NCBI RefSeq assembly: GCF_031085175.1 | Contig: NZ_JAVHUY010000006.1 | Span: forward strand, 186,001-250,000 | Direction of reading: 5' to 3' | Length of the DNA: 64,000 bases | From: Phytohabitans maris | GTDB lineage: Bacteria; Actinomycetota; Actinomycetes; Mycobacteriales; Micromonosporaceae | Part shown: positions 44,872-55,865 of the stretch, one piece after another | Position numbering within the stretch: the stretch's first letter is position 1 | Layout: each line of letters starts with the position of its first letter | Program-made: the position numbers and the translations under genes | Notes under the pieces: generated by a model | Databases searched by the model: none | What the model saw: only the letters and a program-made list of their open reading frames with translations | What the model was told of the DNA's origin: nothing

Positions 44872-47800
44872 ATGACGGATGGCCTACGCGCACGCCCGGG
44901 GCAGGTGCGCCTGCTGGGGCCGGTGGAGCTGGCCGGTCCGGGCGGGCCGGTGCCGCTCGCCACCGGCGCGCGCCGGCTGCTGGCCGTCCTCGGCCTGCGC
45001 GGCGGCGAGATCGTCGGGTGGGGCCAGCTGAGCGCGGCGGGCCTCGACCCGGTGGCGCTCGACCGCGACGCGGCGGCCCTCGCCGGGGCGCTGGCCCGGG
45101 GCGGCCTGCGCGGCGCGCTGCAGACCCGCGCCTCCGGCATGCGCCTCGCCGGGCGCTACATCGACGCCCTGCGCTACCACGACGAGCTGCGCCGGGCCCG
45201 TTCCCGCCGCGGCGCCGGCGACCTGCCCGCCGCGATCGCCCTCTACGACCGGGCGCTGGCCCGCTGGCGCACCGACACGCCACTCGACGGCATCGCGCTC
45301 GCCGGCTGGGCCGAGGCGGAGACCAAGCGGCTCTACGACAGCCGCACCCGGGCCCGCGAGGAGCGGTGGGACTGCGTGCTGCGCCAGGCCGCGGACGCCG
45401 TCCGGGCCAGCGGCGCGCCGGTCGCCGACCGGGCCGCGGTGCTCGCCGGCATCGAGGCCGCCGAGGTGGCCGAGACGGCGGCCACCGAGCTCGAGGCGGG
45501 CGTGGTCAAGCACCCGCTGCGCGAGCGCCGCTGGGAGCTGCTGCTGACCGCGACGCTGCTGAGCCGCGGTCGGGCGGCGGCCCGCTCGGTGTACGAGCGC
45601 GCCGCCCGCACCTTCGCCGACCAGCTCGGCGTCGAGCCGGGGGAGCGGCTGCGCGCCCTCGCCGCGGCGGCCGAGCGGGGCGACATCGCCGAGCTGCCCG
45701 CCCCACCCCGCCCCGAGCCCCGGGCGCCCCGGCGGGTGGCGGCGCCCCCGGTGCCGCTGACCAGCCTGCTCGGCCGCGACGCGCTGCTCGACGACATCGC
45801 CGCCCGGCTCGCCGCGCACCGGCTGGTCACGCTGGTCGGGCCCGGCGGCGCCGGCAAGACCCGGCTGGCGATCGCCGCGGCGAGCCACCCAGGTCTCTCC
45901 GCGGGGGGCGGGCGGGGCGACGGCCACGAGGCGGTCACCGGCGAGCGGGTGCCCTGGTTCGTCGACCTGAGCGTCATCGACCGGCCGGAGCGGGTGGCGG
46001 CCGCCGTCGCGGAGACGCTCAGCCTGCGCGAGGACCCCGGCCTTGACCCGGTCGACGCGATCGCCGAGGAGATCGGGGCGCACGACGTACTGCTCGTGCT
46101 GGACAACTGCGAGCACCTCGTCGCCGGCTGCGGCGAGCTGGCCCGCGAGCTGCTGGCGCGCTGCCCGGGGCTGCGGATCCTGGCCACGAGCCGGGCGCCG
46201 CTGCGGGCCCAGGACGAGTCCGTCGTACCCGTACCGCCGCTGCCCCTCCCCGCGCCCGCCGCCGGTCACACGCTGGCCGAGCTGGCCACACACGCCGCGA
46301 CCCGGCTCTTCCTGGAGCGGGCACAGGCCCGCTCCGGCCGCCCGGTGCCGGAGGGCAGCGCCGACGCGGTTGCCCAGCTCTGCGCCGAGCTCGACGGGTT
46401 GCCGCTGGCGATCGAGCTGGCCGCCGCGCGCACGCCGCTGCTCAGCGTGCCCGAGATCGTCGCCCGCATCCGCACCGACCAGCGGCTGCTGCACAGCCCC
46501 GACCCCACCACGCCGGCCCGCCACCGCACCGTGGCCGCCGCCGTCGAGTCCAGCCTGGCCCAGCTCGCGCCGGACGTGCAGCGGTTCTTCGAGCGGCTGG
46601 CGGTCTTCGCCGGCAGCTTCGACGCGGCCGCCGCCGACGCGCTGCGGGCCGGCACCAGCTCCGACCCGGCGGCGCTCGCCCAGCTCGTCGACGCCTCGCT
46701 GATCGAGGAAGACCGGGGCCGCTACCGCCTGCTGATGCCCATCCGCCGGCACGCCCTGGCCCGCCTGCACGCCGAGGTGCCCGCCGCCCGCACCGCACAC
46801 GCCGCCCACTACCTGCGGCTGGCCGAGTCGGCCGACGCCGACCTGCGCGGCCACGCCCAGGAGGTCGGGCTGGCCCGGCTCCGCGCCGACGCGGCCAACC
46901 TGCGCGCCGCCATGGCCTGGCTGGCCGAGGCCCGGCCGACCGCCGTGCCCTACGGTGACCTGCGGCTGGCGACCGCGCTGGCCATGTTCTGCCGGATCGA
47001 GGGGCACTACCGCGAGGCCCACGACTGGCTCGCCGCCGCGCTCGCCCGCCACCCCCGCGCCCCCTCCCTGCTGCGCGGCGCGGCAGCGGCCGACGCCGCC
47101 ATGCTCGCGATGCTGCTCTGCGACTACTCCGCCGCCGCCCAGTACGCCGGTGCCGCCCACGCCGCCTACCGCGCCGTCGGCGACCGCCGGGCCGAGGCCC
47201 GGGTGGAGATGATCCTCGGCTCGGTCGCCCGCGAGCGCGCCCAGTACGAGGCGTCCGCCGCCCACCTCGACAAGGCCGCCGCCATCTACGTCGAGTGCGG
47301 CGACGAGCTGGGCGAGGCCCGGGCGGTCCAGCTGCGCGGCTTCACCGCCTGGCTCGCCGGCGACTTCGACCGCGCCGAGCTGCGGCTGCGCGCCTGCCGC
47401 CGCTGGTTCGAGCGGCTGGGCGACGCCGAGGCCGCCGCCTCCGCCCTGATGAACCTCGGCGCCGTCGCCCTCTACCGCGGCGACACCGACCGCGCCACCA
47501 GCCTGCTCGACGCCGCCCTCGAGCGGTACGCGACGCTCGGCTTCCCCGAGGGCGTCGGCTGGGCGCACAACCTGCGCGGCCTGGTCGAACTCCGCACCGG
47601 CCGGGCCGATCGGGCGGAGGAGCACCTGGCGCTGAGCCTGGCCACCCACCGCAAGGTCGGCGACCGCTGGCGCACGGCGAGCGTGCTGGAGGCGCTCGCC
47701 GAGGTCCACCGCCGCGACGACCCGGCCCGCGCCGCCGAGCTCCTGGCCGACGCGAGCCGCATCCGCGAGGAGATCGGCGCGCCCGTCCCCGCCTGCGAGC

Positions 47801-47892
47801 GCCCGGACACCGAAGCCACCGCCGCCGCCCTCCGCGCCGCCCTCGGCGACGCCACACCCCTGCCCGCGCAGGCCCTGCTCCCCCCGATCTGA
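44872..47892 (+). CDS. SARP-like regulator with BTAD, NB-ARC and TPR domains
   Basis: A 1006-residue protein of AfsR/SARP layout. Residues 10-90 correspond to the winged helix but are short and altered (LLGPVELAGPGGPVPLATGA, LQTRASGMRL). A BTAD helical domain spans about 95-255, with a Pro-rich linker to 285. The NB-ARC ATPase has Walker A VGPGGAGKTRLA and Walker B VLLVLDNCEHL. TPR-like helices fill residues 640-960. Such proteins activate antibiotic or developmental genes. The weak DNA-binding part makes direct DNA binding uncertain. No biosynthetic cluster adjoins it. Confidence 0.85.
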   Translation: MTDGLRARPGQVRLLGPVELAGPGGPVPLATGARRLLAVLGLRGGEIVGWGQLSAAGLDPVALDRDAAALAGALARGGLRGALQTRASGMRLAGRYIDALRYHDELRRARSRRGAGDLPAAIALYDRALARWRTDTPLDGIALAGWAEAETKRLYDSRTRAREERWDCVLRQAADAVRASGAPVADRAAVLAGIEAAEVAETAATELEAGVVKHPLRERRWELLLTATLLSRGRAAARSVYERAARTFADQLGVEPGERLRALAAAAERGDIAELPAPPRPEPRAPRRVAAPPVPLTSLLGRDALLDDIAARLAAHRLVTLVGPGGAGKTRLAIAAASHPGLSAGGGRGDGHEAVTGERVPWFVDLSVIDRPERVAAAVAETLSLREDPGLDPVDAIAEEIGAHDVLLVLDNCEHLVAGCGELARELLARCPGLRILATSRAPLRAQDESVVPVPPLPLPAPAAGHTLAELATHAATRLFLERAQARSGRPVPEGSADAVAQLCAELDGLPLAIELAAARTPLLSVPEIVARIRTDQRLLHSPDPTTPARHRTVAAAVESSLAQLAPDVQRFFERLAVFAGSFDAAAADALRAGTSSDPAALAQLVDASLIEEDRGRYRLLMPIRRHALARLHAEVPAARTAHAAHYLRLAESADADLRGHAQEVGLARLRADAANLRAAMAWLAEARPTAVPYGDLRLATALAMFCRIEGHYREAHDWLAAALARHPRAPSLLRGAAAADAAMLAMLLCDYSAAAQYAGAAHAAYRAVGDRRAEARVEMILGSVARERAQYEASAAHLDKAAAIYVECGDELGEARAVQLRGFTAWLAGDFDRAELRLRACRRWFERLGDAEAAASALMNLGAVALYRGDTDRATSLLDAALERYATLGFPEGVGWAHNLRGLVELRTGRADRAEEHLALSLATHRKVGDRWRTASVLEALAEVHRRDDPARAAELLADASRIREEIGAPVPACERPDTEATAAALRAALGDATPLPAQALLPPI

Positions 47893-47997
47893 CCCGACCG
47901 CCGCCCACTCCGCGCGCCCTGGCGAGCTCCTGGAAGATCCAGTTCAAGACAGAGAGGCGGGCTACCGCGACGCCCGCGGTGGTCCGGACCGTTGCGC

Positions 47998-48060
47998 GGG
48001 GTCCCCGGGGAAACGTGGAGCGCAGCGGAGCGTTTCTTTGGGGTGCGTTCCCGCGGCCGC
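47998..48060 (+). repeat. Dispersed ~90 bp element, copy 2
   Basis: GGGGTCCCCGGGGAAACGTG begins at 47998 and continues GAGCGCAGCGGAGCG, TTTCTTTGGGGTGC and a degenerate end (GTTCCCGCGGCCGCACC). Over 48 bp it differs from the copy at 62110 at about four positions. Confidence 0.7.
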
Positions 48061-48282
48061 ACCCTCCGCGCTTCACAACCGAACCCGCCCACACCGCCCC
48101 GCACCCGCAGGTCGGGCCACGACCACCGGACGATTGCGGCGCACCGCGCTGGCCGCCGCTGATCGCCTACCCGATGGCGGCCGCTCCGCCGGCTTTGTCG
48201 CGCCGATTCCGGTCGAACGATCACCGCGCCCCCGCGATCCAGCCGCCCTTCCCAAGATCGGCGCTGTGAGATCAGCCCACGG

Positions 48283-48339
48283 CGCAGATCGTGGTATCCA
48301 ACTGCCCCTGGAGGGGCAGCCAAGTACCACGATCTGCGC
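48283..48339. repeat. GATC-ended hairpin, type B, copy 3
   Basis: GCGCAGATCGTGGTA (48283-48297) and TACCACGATCTGCGC (48325-48339) are perfect 15-bp arms. A second perfect stem, CTGCCCC/GGGGCAG around TGGA, lies in the loop. It sits between convergent genes. Confidence 0.7.
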
Positions 48340-48413
48340 AGAGCCAGCCCGATCAAGGGCTGGTGCCGTCGCGGCTCAACCCAAACCGGTCCCGCGGACC
48401 CGATCGCCACCCT

Positions 48414-48465
48414 CCGCAGCGGTGCCCGCGGGAAAGCACCCCAATGCGGTCCGCAGCCGGCACGG
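48414..48465 (-). repeat. Inverted copy of the ~90 bp element lacking its middle
   Basis: CCGCAGCGGTGCCCGCGGGA (from 48414) is the exact reverse complement of the element's right part at 1249-1275 (27 bp). It continues directly into ATGCGGTCCGCAG, the complement of the left flank at about 1195-1210. The GGGGTCCCCGGGGAAACG core is missing, so this is a deletion form. Confidence 0.65.
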
Positions 48466-48584
48466 ACCGGGGCATCAACCTGGTTTCTGTCGCTTCCGCG
48501 CGCTCCCCGGAGAGCTTGCGGAGCCGGGGTGATGGTCACAGACGGGGGCGATTTGTCCTGGTCCGCACCGGCTGGGGAGGCGCA

Positions 48585-48668
48585 CGCACAGACGGGGCAG
48601 CTCGAGAGCTTCCCGCACGCACACATCCGCCCGGCCGGGGAGGGGCGCGGAGGGTGAGGCGCGGGAGC
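48585..48668 (+). repeat. Single unit related to the 1.5-2.0 kb tandem array
   Basis: CGCACAGACGGGGCAG at 48585 matches the start of the array unit at 1531 exactly. GCGGAGGGTGAGGC-GCGGGAGC at about 48646 matches the sequence that follows the array at 2025-2049 with one extra base in the latter. Confidence 0.6.
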
Positions 48669-48735
48669 GGCGGCCGGGACCACGGCGGACAGCGCGGTAG
48701 CCCACGGCCGAAGCCACCCTTGTTCCGAGACCTCG

Positions 48736-49584
48736 CTAGGCGGTGGGGAACAGGGACGGGGTGGCGATGCAGGCGGTCCCGACGCGCTTGAAGCCGACCC
48801 GGGCGTAGACGCGGGCGATGTCGTCGCTGCCCGCGGAGAGGAAGACCAGGTCGACGCCGGTGTCCAGGGCGTGCCGGGCGAGGGCGGCGGTGACCGCCGC
48901 GCCCAGGCCGCGGCGCCGGGCGGTGGGCAGGACGGCCACGCCGGCGATCTCGGCGACGTCGTCGACCCGCTGGAGGATGCCGCTGGCCAGGACGCCCGCC
49001 AGCTCCGGGTCGGCGGCCGGTGGTGACAAATATCCCAGTACCGACGCGCGGCGGCCGGCCTCCATCATGCGCCGCTCGTCGGCGAGCTCGGCCGCGGTCA
49101 CCGGCAGTACCGCGGCGTCCCGGTCCTCGGGACCGGCCGGTCCGGTCGACGTGCCGGGCGAGCCGAAGCCGACCGCGCCCACCGCACGGCGCACGGCGAC
49201 GTCGGTGGCGAACGACGGGGTCGCCGGGTCCAGGAAGCGGACGTCCGCGCCCGGGGGCGTGACCAGGGCCGACGGGTCCAGCACCAGCAGCGGCGCCTCG
49301 AGGACCGCCAAGCCCGCGGAACGGGCCACGGCCAGTAGGTCCGGGGTAACCTCGTGTACCCACTCGAACGCCTCCGGTGCACCGATAGCGCGCTGCCTCG
49401 CCCGAACCGAGGTAATGTCGGCGGCGGAAGGCGGTTCGTGGGCGCCCAGGCGGGGGCGCGCGTAGAACGGCCAACCCGGTCCGTCACGGACGAAGAGCAC
49501 GAGTCCCCCGAAGTCCTCGGTGTGCGCACCGTCCCTGGGTACGGCGTCGTAGAAGCGTTCCAGCCGTTCGAACAGTTCAGTCAC
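48736..49584 (-). CDS. GNAT-family N-acetyltransferase
   Basis: A 282-residue protein. The acetyl-CoA binding motif VAVLPTARRRGLGAAVTAAL and the final YARVGFKRVGTACI place a GNAT domain in about residues 130-275. The N-terminal 120 residues are a separate alpha/beta part without motifs I recognise. The substrate is unknown. It starts 117 bp from gltB on the opposite strand and could share regulatory sequence with it. Confidence 0.85.
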   Translation of the reverse strand: MTELFERLERFYDAVPRDGAHTEDFGGLVLFVRDGPGWPFYARPRLGAHEPPSAADITSVRARQRAIGAPEAFEWVHEVTPDLLAVARSAGLAVLEAPLLVLDPSALVTPPGADVRFLDPATPSFATDVAVRRAVGAVGFGSPGTSTGPAGPEDRDAAVLPVTAAELADERRMMEAGRRASVLGYLSPPAADPELAGVLASGILQRVDDVAEIAGVAVLPTARRRGLGAAVTAALARHALDTGVDLVFLSAGSDDIARVYARVGFKRVGTACIATPSLFPTA

Positions 49585-49701
49585 GTGTGATCAATCTCCG
49601 CTGGTGGAGTTCAGGAACCCCTAACGTAGACTCGAAGGACTCAGCAGGGCCGACGTCGTCCCGATCTATCCCACGTAGCGCGAGCGACGACAGGAGGCCC
49701 G

Positions 49702-52700
49702 GTGGTTCATCCGCACCCTCAGCGCACCTCCGAAGGGCTCTACGACCCGGCGTACGAGCACGACGCCTGCGGCGTGGCCTTCGTGGCGGATCTGGCGGGC
49801 CATCGTTCCCACGACGTCGTCGCCAAGGGCCTCTCGGCGCTGTGCCGGCTCGACCACCGGGGCGCCCGCGGCGCCGAGCCCAACACCGGTGACGGCGCCG
49901 GCATCATGCTGCAGGTGCCCGACGAGTTCTTCCGGGCCGTGGTCGACTTCCCCCTCCCGCCCCCCGGGCAGTACGCGGCCGGCCTGGTCTTCCTCCCGCA
50001 CGACGAGGAGGAGGCGGCCCGGGCGGTCCGGGTCCTGGAGAAGTACGCGCTGGTGGAGGGTGCCGACCTGCTGGGCTGGCGGGACGTGCCGGTCGACCCG
50101 AGCGACCTGGGCGAGACGGCCGAGGCGGCCCGCCCGCGGATCCGGCAGGTGTTCCTCGCCGCGCACCGGCTCACCGACACCCCGGAGGGTCCGGCGGGCA
50201 GCCCGCTGACCGGGCTCGACCTCGACCGGGTGGCGTTCTGCGTGCGCAAGCAGACCGAGCGGGAGAGCGCCGAGCGGGGCGTCGCGGCGTACTTCCCGTC
50301 GCTGTCGTCGCGCACGATCACGTACAAGGGGATGCTCACGCCGGCGCAGGTGCCCGCGTTCTTCCCCGACCTGGCCGACGAGCGGGTCGCCAGCGCGATC
50401 GCGCTGGTCCACTCGCGCTTCTCGACCAACACGTTCCCGTCGTGGCCGCTCGCCCACCCGTACCGGTTCATCGCGCACAACGGCGAGATCAACACCATCC
50501 GGGGCAACAAGAACTGGATGAACGCCCGCGAGGCGCTGCTCGCCTCCAGCGCGATCCCGGGCAACCTCAAGCGGCTCTTCCCGATCTGCACGCCGGACGC
50601 CTCCGACGCGGCGAACGTCGACGAGGTGCTCGAACTGCTGCACCTGGCCGGCCGGAGCCTGCCCCACGCGATGCTCATGATGATCCCGGAGGCCTGGGAG
50701 AACGACCCGGACATGGAGCCGGCGCGGCGCGCGTTCTACCGCTTCCACGCCAGCCTGATGGAGCCGTGGGACGGCCCGGCCGCGGTGGCGTTCACCGACG
50801 GCACGGTGGTCGGCGCGGTCCTCGACCGCAACGGCCTGCGCCCCGGCCGCTGGTGGCAGACGAGCGACGGCCTGGTGGTGCTCGGCAGCGAGGCGGGCGT
50901 GCTCGACCTCGACCCGGCGACCGTGGTGGCCAAGGGGCGGCTCCAGCCGGGGCGGATGTTCCTGGTCGACACCGCCGCCGGCCGGATCGTGCAGGACGAC
51001 GAGATCAAGGCCGAGCTGGCCGCCGCCCAGCCGTACGACGAGTGGCTGCACGCCGGCCTCATCGACCTCGCCGACCTGCCCGAGCGGGAGCACATCGTCT
51101 ACACGCACGACTCGGTGCAGCGGCGGCAGCAGACCTTCGGATACACCGAAGAGGAGCTGAAGATCCTGATCGCGCCGATGGCGCGCACCGGCAACGAGCC
51201 GATCGGCTCGATGGGCACCGACACGCCGATCTCGCCGCTCTCCACCCGCCCCCGCCTGCTGTACGACTACTTCCACCAGCTCTTCGCCCAGGTGACCAAC
51301 CCGCCGCTGGACGCGATCCGGGAGGAGCTGGTCACCAGCCTCCAGTCCACGATCGGCCCGGAGGGCAACCTGCTCGACCCGGGACCGGCGAGCTGCCGGC
51401 AGATCGTGCTGCCGCACCCGGTGATCGACAACGACGAGCTGGCGAAGATCCTCTCCGTCGACGCCGACGGTGACCTGCCGGGCTTCAAGGCGGTCCGGGT
51501 CTCCGGGCTGTACCCGCTGCGCGACGGCGCCGCCGGCATCAAGGCGCGGCTCACCCAGATCTGCCGCCACGTCTCCGAGGCGATCGAAGACGGCGTGCGC
51601 ATCCTGGTCCTTTCCGACCGCGACAGCAACGCGACGCTGGCACCCATCCCGTCGCTGTTGCTCACCGCGGCGGTCCACCAGCATCTGGTACGCGAGCAGA
51701 CCCGCACCCAGGTGGCGCTGATCGTGGAGAGCGGCGACTGCCGCGAGGTGCACCACGCGGCCGTGCTGGTCGGATACGGCGCGGCGGCGGTCAACCCGTA
51801 CCTGGCCTTCGAGACGGTCGAAGACCTCATCGCGACCGGCGCGCTGCCCGGCATCGAGCCGGCCACCGCGGTCCGCAACTACGTCAAGGCGCTCGGCAAG
51901 GGCGTCCTGAAGATCATGTCCAAGATGGGCATCTCCACGGTCTCGTCGTACTGCGGGGCGCAGGTCTTCGAGGCGGTCGGCCTCGACGCGCGGCTCGTCG
52001 AGCGCTACTTCGCCGGCACGCCCGGCAAGATCGGCGGCGCCGGGCTCGCCGAGATCCACGAGGAGATCAAGGCCCGTCACGTCCGCGCCTACCCGCTGAA
52101 CGAAGCGGAGCGGACACACCGGCGCCTCGACGTCGGCGGCGAGTACCAGTGGCGCCGCGAGGGCGAGGTGCACCTGTTCAACCCGGAGACGGTCTTCCTG
52201 CTGCAGCACGCCACCCGCAGCCGGCAGTACCAGGTCTTCCAGAAGTACACGTCCACAGTGGACAAGCTAGCGACCGAGGCCGGCTCGCTGCGCGGGCTCT
52301 TCACGCTCCGCACCGGGGTCCGCCCGCCCGTCCCGATCGACGAGGTCGAGCCGGTCAGCGAGATCGTCAAGCGCTTCGCCACCGGCGCGATGTCGTACGG
52401 CTCGATCTCGGCCGAGGCGCACGAGACGCTCGCCGTCGCGATGAACCGGCTCGGCGGCAAGTCCAACACCGGCGAGGGCGGCGAAGACGTCGAGCGGCTC
52501 CACGACCCGTCCCGCCGCTCCGCCGTCAAGCAGGTCGCGAGTGGACGGTTCGGGGTCACGAGCGAATACCTCGTGAACGCCGACGACCTCCAGATCAAGA
52601 TGGCCCAGGGCGCCAAGCCCGGCGAGGGCGGCCAGCTCCCCGGCAACAAGGTGTGGCCGTGGATCGCCAAGACCCGGCACGCCACGCCGGGCGTCGGCCT

Positions 52701-54270
52701 CATCTCGCCGCCGCCGCACCACGACATCTACTCCATCGAAGACCTCGCGCAGCTCGTGCACGACCTGAAGTGCGTCAACCCCGCCGCCCGCGTACACGTG
52801 AAGCTGGTCTCGGAGATCGGGGTCGGCACCGTCGCCGCGGGCGTCGCCAAGCTCAAGGCCGACGTGATCCTGATCTCCGGCCACGACGGCGGCACCGGCG
52901 CGTCCCCGCTCAACTCGCTCAAGCACGCCGGCACCCCGTGGGAGCTGGGCCTGGCCGAGGCGCAGCAGACGTTGCTGCTCAACAAGCTGCGCGACCGGGT
53001 CACGGTGCAGGTCGACGGGCAGCTCAAGACCGGCCGCGACGTGATCGTGGCGACCCTGCTCGGGGCCGAGGAGTACGGCTTCGCCACCGCCCCGCTCATC
53101 GTCTCCGGCTGCATCATGATGCGGGTCTGCCACCTCGACACCTGCCCGGTCGGCATCGCCACGCAAAACCCGGTGCTGCGCGAGCGGTTCACGGGCCGGC
53201 CCGAGTTCGTGGAAAACTTCTTCGTCTTCCTCGCCGAGGAGGTCCGCGGCTACCTGGCCGAGCTGGGCTTCCGCTCGCTCGACGAGGCGATCGGCCACGC
53301 CGAGCTGCTCGACGTCGCGCCCGCGGTCGACCACTGGAAGGCGCGCGGCCTCGACCTGCGTCCGGTGCTGCACATCCCGCGGCTGCCCGAGGGGGCGGCC
53401 CGGCGCCGCATCCGCGAGCAGGACCACGGCCTCGACCGCGCGCTCGACAACGAGCTGATCACGCTCGCCGCGCCGGCTCTGGAGCGCCGCGAGCCGGTCC
53501 GCCCGGTGCTCGCCGTCCGCAACGAGCACCGCAGCGTCGGCGCCATGCTGGGTGGCGAGGTCGCCCGCAGGTACGGCGGCGCCGGCCTGCCCGACGACAC
53601 GATCGACGTGACGCTGCACGGCACCGCCGGCCAGTCGTTCGGCGCGTTCCTGCCGCGGGGCGTGACGCTGCGCCTCTTCGGCGACGCGAACGACTACGTC
53701 GGCAAGGGGCTCTCCGGCGGGCGGATCGTGGTGCGGCCGTTCAGCACCGCGCCGTTCGTGGCCGAGGAGCAGATCATCGCCGGCAACACCATCCTCTATG
53801 GAGCGACCGGCGGCGAGCTCTTCCTGCGCGGCCGGGTCGGCGAGCGCTTCGCCGTCCGCAACTCCGGCGCGGTGGCCGTCGTGGAGGGCGTCGGCGACCA
53901 CGGCTGCGAGTACATGACCGGCGGCACCGTCGTGGTCCTCGGCGGCACCGGGCGCAACTTCGCGGCCGGCATGTCCGGCGGCACCGCGTTCGTGTGGCGC
54001 CTGGACAAGAGCCGGGTCAACCCGGAGCTGGTCGAGCTCGAGCCGCTCAGCGACGAAGAGCAGGTCACCCTCCGCACGCTGGTCGAGCGGCACTTCGCGG
54101 AGACCGACTCGGCCGTCGCCGAGCACCTGCTCAAGCGCTGGTCCGAGGCGGTCGAGGAGTTCATCGCCGTCGTACCGCGCGACTACAAGCGCGTCATGGA
54201 AGCCATCCGCACCGCCGAAGCCGCCGGTCGGGACATCGACGAAGCGGTGATGGAGGTCGCTCGTGCCTGA
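49702..54270 (+). CDS. gltB: Glutamate synthase large subunit
   Basis: GltB (1522 residues) uses glutamine and 2-oxoglutarate to make two glutamates. From GTG 49702 a short propeptide is cut before Cys 23 ([14 protein letters not shown]), the nucleophile of the glutaminase domain. The FMN synthase domain has [12 protein letters not shown], and the [3Fe-4S] cysteines are in [15 protein letters not shown]. The C-terminal part is the GltB beta-helix with repeated G-x-x-G-G turns. A good AGGAGG site precedes the start. It overlaps gltD by eight bases. Confidence 0.97.
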   Translation: MVHPHPQRTSEGLYDPAYEHDACGVAFVADLAGHRSHDVVAKGLSALCRLDHRGARGAEPNTGDGAGIMLQVPDEFFRAVVDFPLPPPGQYAAGLVFLPHDEEEAARAVRVLEKYALVEGADLLGWRDVPVDPSDLGETAEAARPRIRQVFLAAHRLTDTPEGPAGSPLTGLDLDRVAFCVRKQTERESAERGVAAYFPSLSSRTITYKGMLTPAQVPAFFPDLADERVASAIALVHSRFSTNTFPSWPLAHPYRFIAHNGEINTIRGNKNWMNAREALLASSAIPGNLKRLFPICTPDASDAANVDEVLELLHLAGRSLPHAMLMMIPEAWENDPDMEPARRAFYRFHASLMEPWDGPAAVAFTDGTVVGAVLDRNGLRPGRWWQTSDGLVVLGSEAGVLDLDPATVVAKGRLQPGRMFLVDTAAGRIVQDDEIKAELAAAQPYDEWLHAGLIDLADLPEREHIVYTHDSVQRRQQTFGYTEEELKILIAPMARTGNEPIGSMGTDTPISPLSTRPRLLYDYFHQLFAQVTNPPLDAIREELVTSLQSTIGPEGNLLDPGPASCRQIVLPHPVIDNDELAKILSVDADGDLPGFKAVRVSGLYPLRDGAAGIKARLTQICRHVSEAIEDGVRILVLSDRDSNATLAPIPSLLLTAAVHQHLVREQTRTQVALIVESGDCREVHHAAVLVGYGAAAVNPYLAFETVEDLIATGALPGIEPATAVRNYVKALGKGVLKIMSKMGISTVSSYCGAQVFEAVGLDARLVERYFAGTPGKIGGAGLAEIHEEIKARHVRAYPLNEAERTHRRLDVGGEYQWRREGEVHLFNPETVFLLQHATRSRQYQVFQKYTSTVDKLATEAGSLRGLFTLRTGVRPPVPIDEVEPVSEIVKRFATGAMSYGSISAEAHETLAVAMNRLGGKSNTGEGGEDVERLHDPSRRSAVKQVASGRFGVTSEYLVNADDLQIKMAQGAKPGEGGQLPGNKVWPWIAKTRHATPGVGLISPPPHHDIYSIEDLAQLVHDLKCVNPAARVHVKLVSEIGVGTVAAGVAKLKADVILISGHDGGTGASPLNSLKHAGTPWELGLAEAQQTLLLNKLRDRVTVQVDGQLKTGRDVIVATLLGAEEYGFATAPLIVSGCIMMRVCHLDTCPVGIATQNPVLRERFTGRPEFVENFFVFLAEEVRGYLAELGFRSLDEAIGHAELLDVAPAVDHWKARGLDLRPVLHIPRLPEGAARRRIREQDHGLDRALDNELITLAAPALERREPVRPVLAVRNEHRSVGAMLGGEVARRYGGAGLPDDTIDVTLHGTAGQSFGAFLPRGVTLRLFGDANDYVGKGLSGGRIVVRPFSTAPFVAEEQIIAGNTILYGATGGELFLRGRVGERFAVRNSGAVAVVEGVGDHGCEYMTGGTVVVLGGTGRNFAAGMSGGTAFVWRLDKSRVNPELVELEPLSDEEQVTLRTLVERHFAETDSAVAEHLLKRWSEAVEEFIAVVPRDYKRVMEAIRTAEAAGRDIDEAVMEVARA

Positions 54271-55774
54271 TCCTCAGGGTTTCCTTCGGTACGGGCGCCG
54301 GCTTCCCAGCCGGCGCCCGGTCCCGGTGCGCATCCAGGACTGGCGCGAGGTCTACCCGTCCGCCGGCGACGAGCTGATCCGCGAGCAGGCCACCCGCTGC
54401 ATGGACTGCGGCATCCCGTTCTGCCACGACGGCTGCCCGCTGGGCAACCGCATCCCGGACTGGAACGACCTGGTCCGCACCGGCGGCTGGGCCTCGGCGA
54501 TCGAGTCGCTGCACGCCACCAACAACTTCCCGGAGTTCACCGGGCGGCTCTGCCCGGCGCCGTGCGAGGCGGCCTGCGTGCTCGGCATCGCCGGCGGCGA
54601 GCCGGTCACCATCAAGCAGGTCGAGGTCGAGATCATCAACCGGGCCTTCGAGAAGGGGTACGTCACCCCGCAGGCCGTGCCGCCGCCGTCCGGCAAGCGG
54701 GTCGCCGTCGTGGGCTCCGGCCCCGCCGGGCTCGCCGCCGCGCAGCAGCTCGCCCGCGCCGGCCACCAGGTGACCGTGTACGAGCGGGACGACGCGATCG
54801 GCGGCCTGATGCGGTACGGCATCCCCGACTTCAAGCTGGAAAAGGAGCACATCGACCGGCGCTTGGCGCAGATGACGGCCGAGGGCGTCCTGTTCCGCAC
54901 CTCCGTCAACGTCGGCGTCGACGTGACCGCCGCTTCGCTGCGCGCCGAGCACGACGCCATGCTGCTGGCCTGCGGTGCGCTCGCCGGGCGCGACACGCCC
55001 GAGACGCCGGGGCGGCAGCTGCGCGGCGTACACCTGGCGATGGACCACCTCGTCCCCGCCAACCGCTTCGTCGCGGCCTCAGCCGCGGCCGCCGATGACC
55101 CGGCCGCGGGTCCGGTGCCTCCTTCGCCGATCGACGCCAAGGGCAAGCACGTGGTCATCATCGGCGGCGGCGACACCGGCGCCGACTGCCTCGGCGTCGC
55201 CCACCGCCAGGGCGCGGCCGGCATCGTGCAGCTCGACCTGTACCCGCAGCCGCCGGACGCCCGCGAGGAGGCGCGCGACCCGTGGCCCACCTGGCCGTGG
55301 ATCCTGCGCAACTACCCGGCGCACGAGGAGGGCGGCGACCGGGTGTTCGCGGTCGCGGTCCAGGAGTTCGTCGACGACGGCGCCGGCAACGTACGGGCCG
55401 TGCGGATCGCCGAGGTGACCGTGGAAAAGGTCGACGGCCGCCGGATGCTCACCTACGTGCCCGGCTCCGAGCGCGAGATCCCGGCCGACCTGGTGCTGCT
55501 GGCGATCGGCTTCGACGGCACCGAGGAGCAGCCGCTGCTCGACCAGCTCGGCGTCACCCGCAACGCCCGCGGCGCGATCGACGCCCGCCCCGACTGGCAG
55601 ACGGCCGACGCCGACGGCATCTTCGTCGCCGGCGACATGCACCGCGGTGCCTCCCTCATCGTCTGGGCGATCGCCGAGGGCCGCGCCGCGGCGGCCGCCA
55701 TCCACTCGTACCTGGGCGGCGAAGGCTCCCTGCCCGCGCCGGTCACCCCCGCGGCCGTGCCGCTGAGCGTGTAG
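54263..55774 (+). CDS. gltD: Glutamate synthase small subunit
   Basis: GltD (503 residues) passes electrons from NADPH to GltB. N-terminal cysteines in [18 protein letters not shown] and [12 protein letters not shown] bind two [4Fe-4S] clusters. FAD and NADPH bind at [17 protein letters not shown] and [13 protein letters not shown]. The start is GTG 54263 within the end of gltB. The two genes form an operon with no further member on this strand until the ATPase gene 91 bp away. Confidence 0.97.
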   Translation: MPDPQGFLRYGRRLPSRRPVPVRIQDWREVYPSAGDELIREQATRCMDCGIPFCHDGCPLGNRIPDWNDLVRTGGWASAIESLHATNNFPEFTGRLCPAPCEAACVLGIAGGEPVTIKQVEVEIINRAFEKGYVTPQAVPPPSGKRVAVVGSGPAGLAAAQQLARAGHQVTVYERDDAIGGLMRYGIPDFKLEKEHIDRRLAQMTAEGVLFRTSVNVGVDVTAASLRAEHDAMLLACGALAGRDTPETPGRQLRGVHLAMDHLVPANRFVAASAAAADDPAAGPVPPSPIDAKGKHVVIIGGGDTGADCLGVAHRQGAAGIVQLDLYPQPPDAREEARDPWPTWPWILRNYPAHEEGGDRVFAVAVQEFVDDGAGNVRAVRIAEVTVEKVDGRRMLTYVPGSEREIPADLVLLAIGFDGTEEQPLLDQLGVTRNARGAIDARPDWQTADADGIFVAGDMHRGASLIVWAIAEGRAAAAAIHSYLGGEGSLPAPVTPAAVPLSV

Positions 55775-55865
55775 CGGCACCCACGCCGGGTGACCGGCCC
55801 GGCCCGGCGAGCCGGTCAGCGACGGCCAGCCCGGCGCCGTACGCCGGGCGCGACAGGGAGAGGGC

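Larger units (their letters stand above)
47893..48735. other. 840-bp non-coding repeat island
   Basis: No convincing gene lies between the convergent SARP-like and GNAT genes. The stretch holds a copy of the dispersed ~90 bp element (47998), a type B hairpin (48283), an inverted and deleted copy of the element (48414) and one unit of the tandem repeat from 1.5-2.0 kb (48585). The shared GAGATC(G/A)GCCCA flank of the hairpins shows that longer blocks were copied, not just short motifs. Confidence 0.6.

Noticed and set aside
44884-47709. A 941-codon open frame antisense to the SARP-like gene
   Set aside because: It is a GC3 shadow. The plus strand encodes recognisable BTAD, NB-ARC and TPR motifs.
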